From: Lapidilactobacillus luobeiensis
Lineage (GTDB): Bacteria; Bacillota; Bacilli; Lactobacillales; Lactobacillaceae
Direction: 5' to 3'
Assembly (NCBI RefSeq): GCF_024345205.1
Contig: NZ_BROC01000021.1
Coordinates: 1-49,297, forward strand
DNA: 49,297 nucleotides
The notes below the pieces were generated by a model. The model made no database searches. It was given only the letters and a program-made list of their open reading frames with translations, and had not been told where the DNA came from. Of this stretch, positions 17,388-24,886 are shown in pieces. Both the position numbers and the translations under genes were made by a program. Within the stretch, counting starts at the first letter, position 1; each line of letters begins with the position of its first letter.

Positions 17388-19411
17388 TGATGGAGCGCGG
17401 CTATTTGGTTTCAGGTCGCTATCAAATCATTGACACGCTTGGTGAGGGTGGCATGGCCAATGTCTATTTGGCAGAAGACACTTTCTTACACCGACAAGTC
17501 GCAGTCAAAGTTTTGCGGATGGACCTGCAACATGATCAGGCGACGATTCGCCGTTTTCAACGCGAAGCAAAAGCAACTTGCGAACTCTCACATCCCAATA
17601 TCGTCAGTGTGTACGATGTCGGCAGTGATGATGGGATGCAATACATCGTCATGGAATACGTGAAGGGCGAAGATCTCAAGGCTTTCATCGAGCAAAAATT
17701 TCCTTTGCCGTTGAGTGAGGTCTTGGATATGATGGATCAGATTTTGTCAGCCGTTCAGTTGGCGCATAGTCGGGGCATCATCCATCGTGATCTCAAACCA
17801 CAGAACATTTTGGTGACTCCTAATGGGCAGGTCAAGATCGCGGATTTTGGGATCGCGGTGGCTTTGAATGATCAATCAGCGACTCAGACCAACTCGTTAC
17901 TAGGTTCGGTCCATTATATTTCGCCGGAACAGGCTCGTGGTGGTATGGCAACGCCGCGTTCGGATATTTATGCGTTGGGGATCATTCTTTATGAATTGTT
18001 AACAGGTAAAGTACCGTTTGCTGGCGATTCAGCTGTGACGATCGCACTGAAACATTTTCATGAAGAGATCCCGTCGATGCGCGCTTTAAATGATCAGATC
18101 CCCCAGCCTTTGGAGAATGTGGTCCTAAAAGCGACCGCTAAAGACCCAGATCAACGTTATCAAAGTGCCCACGCGATGGCTCAGGATTTAAAAACATCTT
18201 TGGATATTGACCGAGCAAACGAACCTAAGTTTGTGGCGACCAGCGTTGATCAAGATCTGGCGGCGACTAAAGTTTTGACCGATCTGCCAGCGGCGACAGC
18301 GACTTCCGAATTAGCCACGCTTCAGCAAGATGAAGCTGCCACGCCTAAGCCGACCGCATCCGCTACAGCTAAAGCTAAAAAGAAACGGAAATGGCTGCCT
18401 TGGGTGATCGCCGGCGCGGTTGTTTTAGTTGGCTTGGTGATCGGCTTGATCATTCTCTTTGGTAAACACGATGTCACCGTACCTGATTTAGCGGGTATGT
18501 CTCAAAGTGAAGCCACCAGTTCCCTAGCGGATCATGATTTGAAAGTTGGCGAATTGGTTTACGAGAATAGCGCAACTATCGCCAAAGATTTGGTGATTCG
18601 CAGTATCCCCGGTAAGAAAAGTTCTGTCAAGGCCGATAGTACAGTCAAGCTAGTTTTAAGTCAGGGCGCTAAAACTTATCAGGTCAGGGATTATCACGAT
18701 TTGGAATATAGTGAGATCAAAGAAAAGCTGACCAAGGCAGGGTTTACTGTCAAACGTAAGAATAAGTCATCCAGTTCGATCGCCGCTGGTCGCATCATCA
18801 AACAAAGTATTACCGCCGGCAAAAAGGTCGTGGCTAAGAAGTCGACGATAACATTGACGGTCAGTACAGGCGAACCAACTTTCAAGTTACGCGATCTGAG
18901 TGGTTACTCCAAGAAGAATGTGCAGGATTATGCGGACGATGTTGGTCTAAATGTGACGTTTGTAGAAGAATACAGTAGTACAGTTGAATCGGGAGTGGTG
19001 ATTGGCACTGACCCAGCCAAAGACACCATTGTATCTTCAGGAGCCACAGTCACTGTTAAAATGTCAGCCGGGACGGATCCGACCAGTGTTTCATCCTCAT
19101 CTTCAAGTAAAAATGATTCCGTCAAGACTATTGATAAGGTGATCCCGATCACTTATTTGGCGAATAATAGCGATTCTTCGAGTACAGGTAGTACAACTGA
19201 TGATTCAAGTAGTAGTTCATCAGTTGCTCAGAATAAGATCACGATCTATATCGGCGATGAGAATCATAATATCGAGACGCTTTATCGCACGATGATGATC
19301 TCGACAAATACCAACATAACATTAAGCTTTACCGTCAAAAATGGCGAATCAGCGCAATACCGGATTTTACGTGATGGCGAATTATATGCCAGCGAGTCAG
19401 TGACGCAATAA
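17387..19411 (+). CDS. pknB: PASTA-domain Ser/Thr protein kinase PknB (PrkC/StkP type)
   Basis: Membrane kinase that senses muropeptides or lipid II and controls cell-wall growth and division. 674 residues. The kinase domain (10-270) has GEGGMANVY, VAVKVLR, HRDLKPQN from 133, DFGIA from 153 and SPEQARG. A basic stretch leads into one transmembrane segment at about 334-356. Three extracellular PASTA domains follow at about 363-427, 428-495 and 496-562, then a Ser-rich linker and a C-terminal extension of some 110 residues that I cannot assign. The start is ATG ATG at 17387, overlapping the stp stop by one base; the second ATG is an equal option. Confidence 0.96.
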   Translation: MMERGYLVSGRYQIIDTLGEGGMANVYLAEDTFLHRQVAVKVLRMDLQHDQATIRRFQREAKATCELSHPNIVSVYDVGSDDGMQYIVMEYVKGEDLKAFIEQKFPLPLSEVLDMMDQILSAVQLAHSRGIIHRDLKPQNILVTPNGQVKIADFGIAVALNDQSATQTNSLLGSVHYISPEQARGGMATPRSDIYALGIILYELLTGKVPFAGDSAVTIALKHFHEEIPSMRALNDQIPQPLENVVLKATAKDPDQRYQSAHAMAQDLKTSLDIDRANEPKFVATSVDQDLAATKVLTDLPAATATSELATLQQDEAATPKPTASATAKAKKKRKWLPWVIAGAVVLVGLVIGLIILFGKHDVTVPDLAGMSQSEATSSLADHDLKVGELVYENSATIAKDLVIRSIPGKKSSVKADSTVKLVLSQGAKTYQVRDYHDLEYSEIKEKLTKAGFTVKRKNKSSSSIAAGRIIKQSITAGKKVVAKKSTITLTVSTGEPTFKLRDLSGYSKKNVQDYADDVGLNVTFVEEYSSTVESGVVIGTDPAKDTIVSSGATVTVKMSAGTDPTSVSSSSSSKNDSVKTIDKVIPITYLANNSDSSSTGSTTDDSSSSSSVAQNKITIYIGDENHNIETLYRTMMISTNTNITLSFTVKNGESAQYRILRDGELYASESVTQ

Positions 19412-19483
19412 AGGCCAGGATGACAGATCATCCGGCAGCTGCGTGTGAAACAGCAAAGTAATCAAGTCGAAGCGAGGGGAAGA

Positions 19484-20359
19484 ATGGCGACAGGAAAGAT
19501 CATCAAGTCGATCAGTGGTTTTTATGACGTGGTCCAAGCAGATGGCGCGATCATACGCACACGTGCGCGCGGTAATTTTCGCAAGCAGGGGATCAAACCG
19601 TTAGTGGGTGACTTTGTCGAATTTGCGGACGCCTATTTACTGTCGATCGAGCCGCGAAAAAATGAATTAGTCCGACCGCCGATCGCCAACATCGATCAAG
19701 CAATCGTGGTCATGAGCGCGGCCGAGCCAGCATTCTCGTCAAATCTGTTAGATCGTTATTTGGTTTACTTGGCCACTTGTTCGATCAAACCTTTGATCTA
19801 TATCAGTAAATTTGAACTTCTGACCGTTGAGCAGCAAGAGCAATTGTTGCCAATATTTGCTGTTTACCGTAAAATCGGCTATCCAGTTTTGCTGGGGACT
19901 ACGGAACTTTCAACAGATTTTCATGAATTGCGGCAACTACTCGCTGGTCAGGAAACCGTTGTGATGGGGCAGTCGGGTGCGGGTAAGTCGACGTTACTCA
20001 ATCATTTATTGCCTCAGTTAGATTTGGCGACAGCGGCGATCTCAAACAGTTTGAATCGCGGCAAGCATACGACTCGAACAGTCACGTTATATCCGTTTGG
20101 CGCGGCTGGCTTGGTCGCGGACACACCGGGCTTTTCTTCATTAGATCTGACCGCGATCACCGTAACGACATTGCCCACACTTTTTCCTGAGTTTGTGGCG
20201 TTGGCGGACCAATGTCGCTTTCGCGGCTGCTTGCATCTGCAGGAACCTGATTGTGCGGTCAAGGCCGCGCTTGATCAGGGTAAGATCGCTCAATTTCGTT
20301 ATGAGGATTACCAACAGTTGCATCAAGAATTAGCGGCACTTAAACCAAACTATCGTTGA
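19484..20359 (+). CDS. rsgA: Ribosome small subunit-dependent GTPase RsgA
   Basis: Late 30S assembly GTPase (YloQ/RsgA). 291 residues: N-terminal OB-fold, circularly permuted GTPase domain, and a C-terminal zinc knuckle (CRFRGCLHLQEPDC). G1 is GQSGAGKST near 161 and G3 is DTPGF. The G4 position reads SKFE rather than the usual NKxD or TKxD. I took the ATG at 19484 because GAGGGGA at 19473-19479 fits it; an in-frame GTG at 19445 has no such site. The gene for ribulose-phosphate epimerase, often found just after rsgA, is missing; thiN follows directly. Confidence 0.95.
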   Translation: MATGKIIKSISGFYDVVQADGAIIRTRARGNFRKQGIKPLVGDFVEFADAYLLSIEPRKNELVRPPIANIDQAIVVMSAAEPAFSSNLLDRYLVYLATCSIKPLIYISKFELLTVEQQEQLLPIFAVYRKIGYPVLLGTTELSTDFHELRQLLAGQETVVMGQSGAGKSTLLNHLLPQLDLATAAISNSLNRGKHTTRTVTLYPFGAAGLVADTPGFSSLDLTAITVTTLPTLFPEFVALADQCRFRGCLHLQEPDCAVKAALDQGKIAQFRYEDYQQLHQELAALKPNYR

Positions 20360-20396
20360 GCAATGATCGCTTTTGGTTTAGAAGGGGAGAAAAGTA

Positions 20397-21053
20397 GTGA
20401 TCAAAAAAATCCGGATCATGCTAGGTGGACCGGCAGCGCAAATACCGCCAATGACGGAAAAAGAATTACATGAGACCGAGTGGATCGGCGTCGATCATGG
20501 CTTGATCTGGCTGTTCGATCATGGCGTCACGCCTTTGATCGGTTTAGGCGACTTTGATTCACTATCACCTGCTGAACGTTTGCGTGTGGAACAAAAAGTG
20601 GCAGATCTTCGCTACGCCTTACCTGATAAAGATTTTACAGATTCGCAATGGGCCCTGACGACAGCTTTCTCTGACCTTAAAGCGGATCAAGTTGAACTTT
20701 TCGGCGCAACAGGTGGACGACTTGATCACGAGCTAGTCAATTTATTCATGATGACCATGCCAGCTTACCGTCAGTGGCTAGGGCGGGTCACGATTCAAGA
20801 TCGACAAAACAAAATCAGGTTTTATGGACCAGGCGATCATTCTCTAGTGCCTGACCTTCAATATCGTTATCTGGCGTTCGTCACGCTGACCGCGATCACA
20901 GATCTTAACCTTAGCCAAGTCAAATATCCACTCAGCCATTACTCAGTCGATTTTCCCACATCATGGTCGAGTAATGAATTTCTGCCGGGAACGGTGGCTA
21001 AATTTTCTTTTCGCGCCGGGGTAGTTGCCGTGATCTTAGCTCGGGATGAATGA
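20397..21053 (+). CDS. thiN: Thiamine pyrophosphokinase
   Basis: Transfers pyrophosphate from ATP to thiamine, giving thiamine diphosphate. 218 residues with the family pattern IGVDHGLIWLFDHG, then GLGDFDSLS, then LPDKDFTDSQWALT and GATGGRLDHELVNLF. The C-terminal thiamine-binding region includes FVTLTAITDLNLSQVKYPL. Start is GTG at 20397 with GAAGGGGAG upstream. It ends the long fmt-to-thiN run; rpmB has its own promoter 37 bp beyond the stop. Confidence 0.94.
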   Translation: MIKKIRIMLGGPAAQIPPMTEKELHETEWIGVDHGLIWLFDHGVTPLIGLGDFDSLSPAERLRVEQKVADLRYALPDKDFTDSQWALTTAFSDLKADQVELFGATGGRLDHELVNLFMMTMPAYRQWLGRVTIQDRQNKIRFYGPGDHSLVPDLQYRYLAFVTLTAITDLNLSQVKYPLSHYSVDFPTSWSSNEFLPGTVAKFSFRAGVVAVILARDE

Positions 21054-21089
21054 GTTGGGAAAATATTAGGTATCGCGATCGAACAAAGG

Positions 21090-21118
21090 TTGCTTTCAGG
21101 CTGGCTTCAGTGTACACT
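21090..21118 (+). promoter_or_regulatory. rpmB promoter
   Basis: TTGCTT (21090-21095) and TACACT (21113-21118) with a 17-bp spacer. The leader to rpmB would be about 150 nt, long for a 61-codon gene, but I do not recognise a regulatory fold in it. Confidence 0.6.
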
Positions 21119-21273
21119 AGTAAAGTTGTCTTGATTAAGATGGTTGGTTGGCGTTTGACCGGCGCTATTGGTAGCTTAACTTTTTAAAATTATGCTTGCA
21201 CCAACATGTCATTTATGATAAATTTAATCAGGTAAGCTTTTTACGAATACATAACCAAGAAGGAGGTACGACA

Positions 21274-21459
21274 ATGGCTAAAGATTTTATTACTGGACGT
21301 AAAACAAGTTTCGGGAACAAGCGCTCACACGCTTTGAACTCATCACGCCGCACTTGGAAGCCAAACCTTCAAAAGGTTCGTATTTTAGTTGACGGCAAGC
21401 CTAAACGCGTTTGGGTCTCTGCTCGTGCACTTAAATCAGGTAAAGTTACACGCGTCTAG
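21274..21459 (+). CDS. rpmB: 50S ribosomal protein L28
   Basis: 61-residue ribosomal protein; [21 protein letters not shown] and [12 protein letters not shown] are typical. The ATG at 21274 has AAGGAGG at 21259-21265. An in-frame start at 21196 exists but would add 26 unrelated residues ahead of that ribosome site. No zinc-binding CxxC pair is present, so it is the zinc-independent form. Monocistronic, with its own promoter and terminator. Confidence 0.97.
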   Translation: MAKDFITGRKTSFGNKRSHALNSSRRTWKPNLQKVRILVDGKPKRVWVSARALKSGKVTRV

Positions 21460-21476
21460 TACGTGTTTAAAAAGTT

Positions 21477-21507
21477 GATCACAGCCTTTGTCGCTGTGGT
21501 CTTTTTT
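21477..21507 (+). terminator. Terminator after rpmB
   Basis: Stem GATCACAGC (21477-21485) with GCTGTGGTC (21493-21501), one G-T pair, then a T run. Confidence 0.85.
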
Positions 21508-21575
21508 GTTGTCCTATTAGAATCACAAAATAGCTGTAATAACATCAGTACGGCTACTTGGCCCCCTGACTTGAG

Positions 21576-22372
21576 CCGATTTGCAAAGTGCGGCTTCTGC
21601 ATTTACTGACTTGACTGCTTGCAGGGTGTGCCGGGTTTGGGTGTGGACGCAACCGCCTCAGGGCGTTTGTAGTGGCTGGAACGCAGTGGGCATCGTTTGA
21701 AGCCAATCCGCAAAACCGGCGGCTTGTCTTCAAATCGAGCCTTTGTCTAAGTAGCTGCTGACGCACCTACAAAGACAAATTTCACTGCTGAAACGTGTTC
21801 GCCGACCTAGCTTCTTCCGCTTAGCTACGCTCTTATTCCGGAAGCAAGGAACGCTTCCAAAATAAGAGCTAGGCTAATGCTCAGAAGCCGCCCAGGTCGG
21901 CTCACACTCTGGATAGAGCCACACGCCCTGAAGCGGTTGCTGGGCAGTATCGAGCTTATCTGCAATCTGGGTGAAGTAGGTTACGAAGTGTTTTTGCTAG
22001 TGTGGTGGACAAAATGTTATCGCTTCAATTGTCGAGAAAAGTCCTGTCAGCTGTTTGACGAGAGTTGCCAGCAATCATCAAGCTAATTGTTACGATGTCA
22101 CTATCTGTGCGGACTTGTGACCACTAGCCATGGTCGTCAATTGCGTGGGGATTTGTCAGTTTAAATGAGCAGGCACTATGGCGTGGCAGCTTGATTTACT
22201 TAAAATGGTTGAGCGGGCGGAGTGGAGTGTGGCGGGTAAGATCACCGTGAAATTGGTCTTAGTGGCTGTGCCACTTAGACCAAGGCCTGATTTTAAGACT
22301 CGCAAAGCGAGGCTTAAAACAGCGCCCACAGCGAGCTCACCCGCCACACGCAACGCAGCCCGCGGCCATCAT
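21576..22372 (+). repeat. Long intergenic repeat, family A, copy A2 (interrupted by repeat B1)
   Basis: The left end shares GCCGATTTGCAAAGTGC with copy A5. Domain 1 is closed by GCAACCGCCTCAGGGCGT (21649-21666) and ACGCCCTGAAGCGGTTGC (21923-21940). Between them, AGTGGCT and TTTGAAG pair with AGCCAC and CTTCAAA, around an inner hairpin TTTGTCT...AGACAAA. Domain 2 is closed by GTGTGGCGGGT (22227-22237) and ACCCGCCACAC (22339-22349). It contains a TTGGTCT...AGACCAA hairpin and a TTTTAAG...CTTAAAA hairpin. Domain 2 and the 40 bp before it are nearly identical to A3 over about 190 bp. A 126-bp family B unit interrupts domain 1. No coding potential is conserved. Confidence 0.88.
21791..21916 (+). 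repeat. Hairpin repeat, family B, unit B1, inserted inside A2
   Basis: A 126-bp unit running from AAACGTGTTCGCCGACC to CACTCTGGATAG. It folds on itself: TTAGC and GCTAA flank an internal loop TAC/TAG, then GCTCTTATT pairs with AATAAGAGC, and GGAAGC with GCTTCC at the tip. It lies between CACTGCTG and AGCCACAC of domain 1. Copies A3 and A5 have those two sequences joined directly. No clear target duplication can be seen. Confidence 0.88.
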
Positions 22373-22612
22373 TGAAACAGCGTCCTCCGCTTAACTACGC
22401 AATTGTTTCGGAAGCAAAGTGCTGCTTCCAAAGCAATCGCTAGGCTAATGCTCAGAAGCTACCCGTTGTGCTTTGCACTCCGCTTGGAAACGTGCTCCGC
22501 ACAACTGACTTCTGTGCTTAACTACGCAATTGTTTCGGAAGCAAAGTGCTGCTTCCAAAGCAATTGCTAGGTTAATGCTCGAAGGCAACCCGTTGTGCTT
22601 TGCACTCTGATC
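22373..22612 (+). repeat. Two tandem family B hairpin units (B2, B3)
   Basis: Two head-to-tail units directly after A2. B2 (about 22373-22484) lacks the standard first 15-20 bases. B3 (about 22485-22612) is complete. Both keep the TAC/TAG internal loop and a GGAAGC/GCTTCC tip. In B3 the basal stem is GCACAAC with GTTGTGC. The promoter of the next operon begins 14 bp after B3. Confidence 0.85.
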
Positions 22613-22625
22613 TTTTCTGTACATC

Positions 22626-22653
22626 TTGTTTTCAAATGAGCTGGTATTATGCT
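22626..22653 (+). promoter_or_regulatory. Probable promoter of the yloU operon
   Basis: TTGTTT (22626-22631) and TATGCT (22648-22653), 16-bp spacer, immediately downstream of repeat B3. The leader to yloU would be about 50 nt. Confidence 0.5.
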
Positions 22654-22710
22654 AAAATGGTGAGTGGAATGCTATCATGATAAGTATAGAATCATTATAG
22701 GAGGCGCCAT

Positions 22711-23079
22711 ATGGCAGTCAAAATCAAATCAAAATATGGTGAGATCGACATCGCCAACAGCGTGATCGCTACTGTGGTCGGCGGTGCGGCAACCGATATC
22801 TACGGGATCGTGGGAATGGCTAGTAAGAATCAGATCCGCGATAATTTAAATGAAATTTTGCGGCGCGAGAATTATGCTCGCGGTGTTGTGGTCCGCCAAG
22901 AAAGCGACGACGTGGCGGTCGATGTTTATGTCATCGTTGCTTATGGTACTAAAATCTCTGAGGTTTGTCGAAATGTGCAAGATAAAGTAAAATACAATCT
23001 TGAATCAATGCTTGGGATGGCAGCAAACTCAGTCAATGTGTTCGTGCAGGGTGTCAAGGTCCTTGGCGATTTAGATTAA
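22711..23079 (+). CDS. yloU: Asp23/Gls24 family protein (YloU-like)
   Basis: 122-residue Asp23 family protein, shorter than YqhY encoded at 1338 and lacking its acidic tail. Visible core: GEIDIANSVIATVVGGAATDIYGIVGMASK and VDVYVIVAYGTKISEVCRNVQDKVKY. The function is not firmly known. In Firmicutes it is encoded with the fatty-acid kinase gene fakA, as here, which suggests a link to lipid or envelope homeostasis. AGGAGG at 22699-22704 fits the ATG. The fakA start lies 31 bp beyond its stop. Confidence 0.93.
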   Translation: MAVKIKSKYGEIDIANSVIATVVGGAATDIYGIVGMASKNQIRDNLNEILRRENYARGVVVRQESDDVAVDVYVIVAYGTKISEVCRNVQDKVKYNLESMLGMAANSVNVFVQGVKVLGDLD

Positions 23080-23110
23080 AGTTGAGTAAATGTCATCAGG
23101 AGGAACAACT

Positions 23111-24775
23111 GTGGAGCTAAAAGAGATACAAGCAAAAGAATTTCAAGATATGGTACGGGTAGCAGCCCATCGACTTGGTTTAAATGCAGATTTTGTCAAT
23201 TCGTTGAATGTTTTTCCGGTGCCCGATGGGGATACTGGGACAAATATGAATTTGACGGTAAAATCTGGTGCTAAAGCGGTCAATGAATCTAGCGCGTCCG
23301 ATGTTGGGACTTTAGCCAAGGCTTTTGCTAAAGGCTTATTGATGGGGGCGCGGGGTAATTCCGGCGTGATCACTTCACAACTGTTTCGTGGTTTTGCGAA
23401 AAGTATGGAGCACAAAACAGTTTTAAATGCGCAGGATCTAGTCGATGCGTTTACTGGTGGGGTCCAGACTGCTTATCAAGCAGTAATGAAGCCAGTTGAG
23501 GGGACGATCCTGACTGTGGCGCGTGAAGCAGCCAAGGGCGCGCTCCTCAAGGCCAAGAAGACGGATGATATCATTGAGATCATGCGGGCATTAGTGGAAG
23601 CGTCGAAGAAGTCATTGGCGAACACGCCCAATCTGTTACCTGTTTTGAAGGAAGTCGGCGTCGTTGACTCTGGCGGTCAGGGCTTGGTTTTCATTTATGA
23701 AGGCTTCCTTGAAGGTTTGTCCGGCGAAACCGCTGAACAAGACGTTTATGTTCCCGACGAGCAAGAAATGGATGAAATGGTCAACGCGACTCATCATCAA
23801 TCAGCTCAAAGTCATTTGGCGACGGCTGATATCGTCAATGGTTATTGTACTGAAATGATGATCGAATTGGGCAAAGACGCAACGACGAATGATGAGTTCG
23901 ATTACAATGATTTTCGGCAACATCTCAGTGAGATCGGCGATTCATTGCTAGTCGTGGCAGATGATGAAGTGGTCAAGGTCCATGTTCATACAGAAAATCC
24001 TGGTGAAGTGCTCGGCTATGGTCAACGTTATGGAGCACTGGAAAAAATCAAGATCGATAATATGCGGATCCAACACGAGACCATTGTTGATCAAGACGAG
24101 GCTGCGCCAGAAGAAGCTAAAGAATGGGGTATCGTTGCCATTGCCGCCGGTGAAGGCGTAGCGGACCTCTTCCGTAGTTTGGGTGCGACTTATGTGCTGA
24201 GTGGTGGGCAAACGATGAACCCAAGTACACAGGATATCGCGGACGCGATCAATGCCACCAAGGCTGAAAAAGTCATTGTTTTACCAAATAACGGCAATAT
24301 CCTTTTAGCAGCGCAACAGGCGGCAGAGGTGGTTGACGCTCAAGTCGCGATCGTGCCAAGCAAATCGATCTCACAAGGGATGACGGCTTTATTGTCATTC
24401 AATGGTGAAGCGGCCTTAGCTGAGAATCAAAGTGAAATGACTGCAGCGTTAGCAACAGTTAAAAGTGGTTCTGTTACTCAAGCGATCCGCGATACGGAGA
24501 TCGATGGCCTGCAGATCCATAAAGATCATTTCATGGGGATCGTTGATGGCAAAATCATTGTTGATGATCCTGATCGGCAAACAGCGGCGATCCAAACCGC
24601 TTTAAAGATGTTGGACGAAGATAGCGAGATCGTGACTCTGATCGTTGGGCAAACTGGTGATCAAGCTGAAGCACAAGCAGTGGCTGATGCAGTCACGGCT
24701 CAAGATGATGCGATCGAAGTTGAGATCCACGAAGGAGATCAACCTGTTTACCCATATTTGATCGCGGTCGAATAA
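23111..24775 (+). CDS. fakA: Fatty acid kinase catalytic subunit FakA (YloV, DAK2 domain)
   Basis: Phosphorylates FakB-bound fatty acids to acyl phosphates, which PlsX and PlsY use for phospholipid synthesis. 554 residues. The N-terminal DhaL-like ATP-binding domain has PVPDGDTGTNMNL (DGDTGTN at 39-45) and ARGNSGVITSQLFRG. A middle domain and a C-terminal DegV-like region (EGVADLFRSLGATYVLSGGQTMNPS) follow. Start is GTG at 23111, chosen because AGGAGG at 23098-23103 precedes it; an ATG at 23090 lies upstream of that site. plsX, whose product acts on the next step, is 2 kb downstream. No fakB gene is in the window. Confidence 0.94.
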   Translation: MELKEIQAKEFQDMVRVAAHRLGLNADFVNSLNVFPVPDGDTGTNMNLTVKSGAKAVNESSASDVGTLAKAFAKGLLMGARGNSGVITSQLFRGFAKSMEHKTVLNAQDLVDAFTGGVQTAYQAVMKPVEGTILTVAREAAKGALLKAKKTDDIIEIMRALVEASKKSLANTPNLLPVLKEVGVVDSGGQGLVFIYEGFLEGLSGETAEQDVYVPDEQEMDEMVNATHHQSAQSHLATADIVNGYCTEMMIELGKDATTNDEFDYNDFRQHLSEIGDSLLVVADDEVVKVHVHTENPGEVLGYGQRYGALEKIKIDNMRIQHETIVDQDEAAPEEAKEWGIVAIAAGEGVADLFRSLGATYVLSGGQTMNPSTQDIADAINATKAEKVIVLPNNGNILLAAQQAAEVVDAQVAIVPSKSISQGMTALLSFNGEAALAENQSEMTAALATVKSGSVTQAIRDTEIDGLQIHKDHFMGIVDGKIIVDDPDRQTAAIQTALKMLDEDSEIVTLIVGQTGDQAEAQAVADAVTAQDDAIEVEIHEGDQPVYPYLIAVE

Positions 24776-24788
24776 CAATTGTTTTTCC

Positions 24789-24848
24789 ATGGTAAAGAAG
24801 AACGCGTGGGTGGATTTTTGCCAGGCGGACTTGTTTACCATTTTTATT
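24789..24848 (+). terminator. Probable terminator after fakA
   Basis: ATGGTAAA (24789-24796) pairs with TTTACCAT (24834-24841), with a weaker inner stem (AAG/CTT, CGC/GCG), followed by TTTTTATTT. The loop is large, so strength is uncertain. Confidence 0.6.
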
Positions 24849-24886
24849 TGGTCCCGATCTGATCGGCAAGAAAGTGAGGTGGCGAG

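Noticed and set aside
21576-22612. Remnant of an insertion sequence with transposase
   Set aside because: No transposase-like frame, intact or broken, in any copy.
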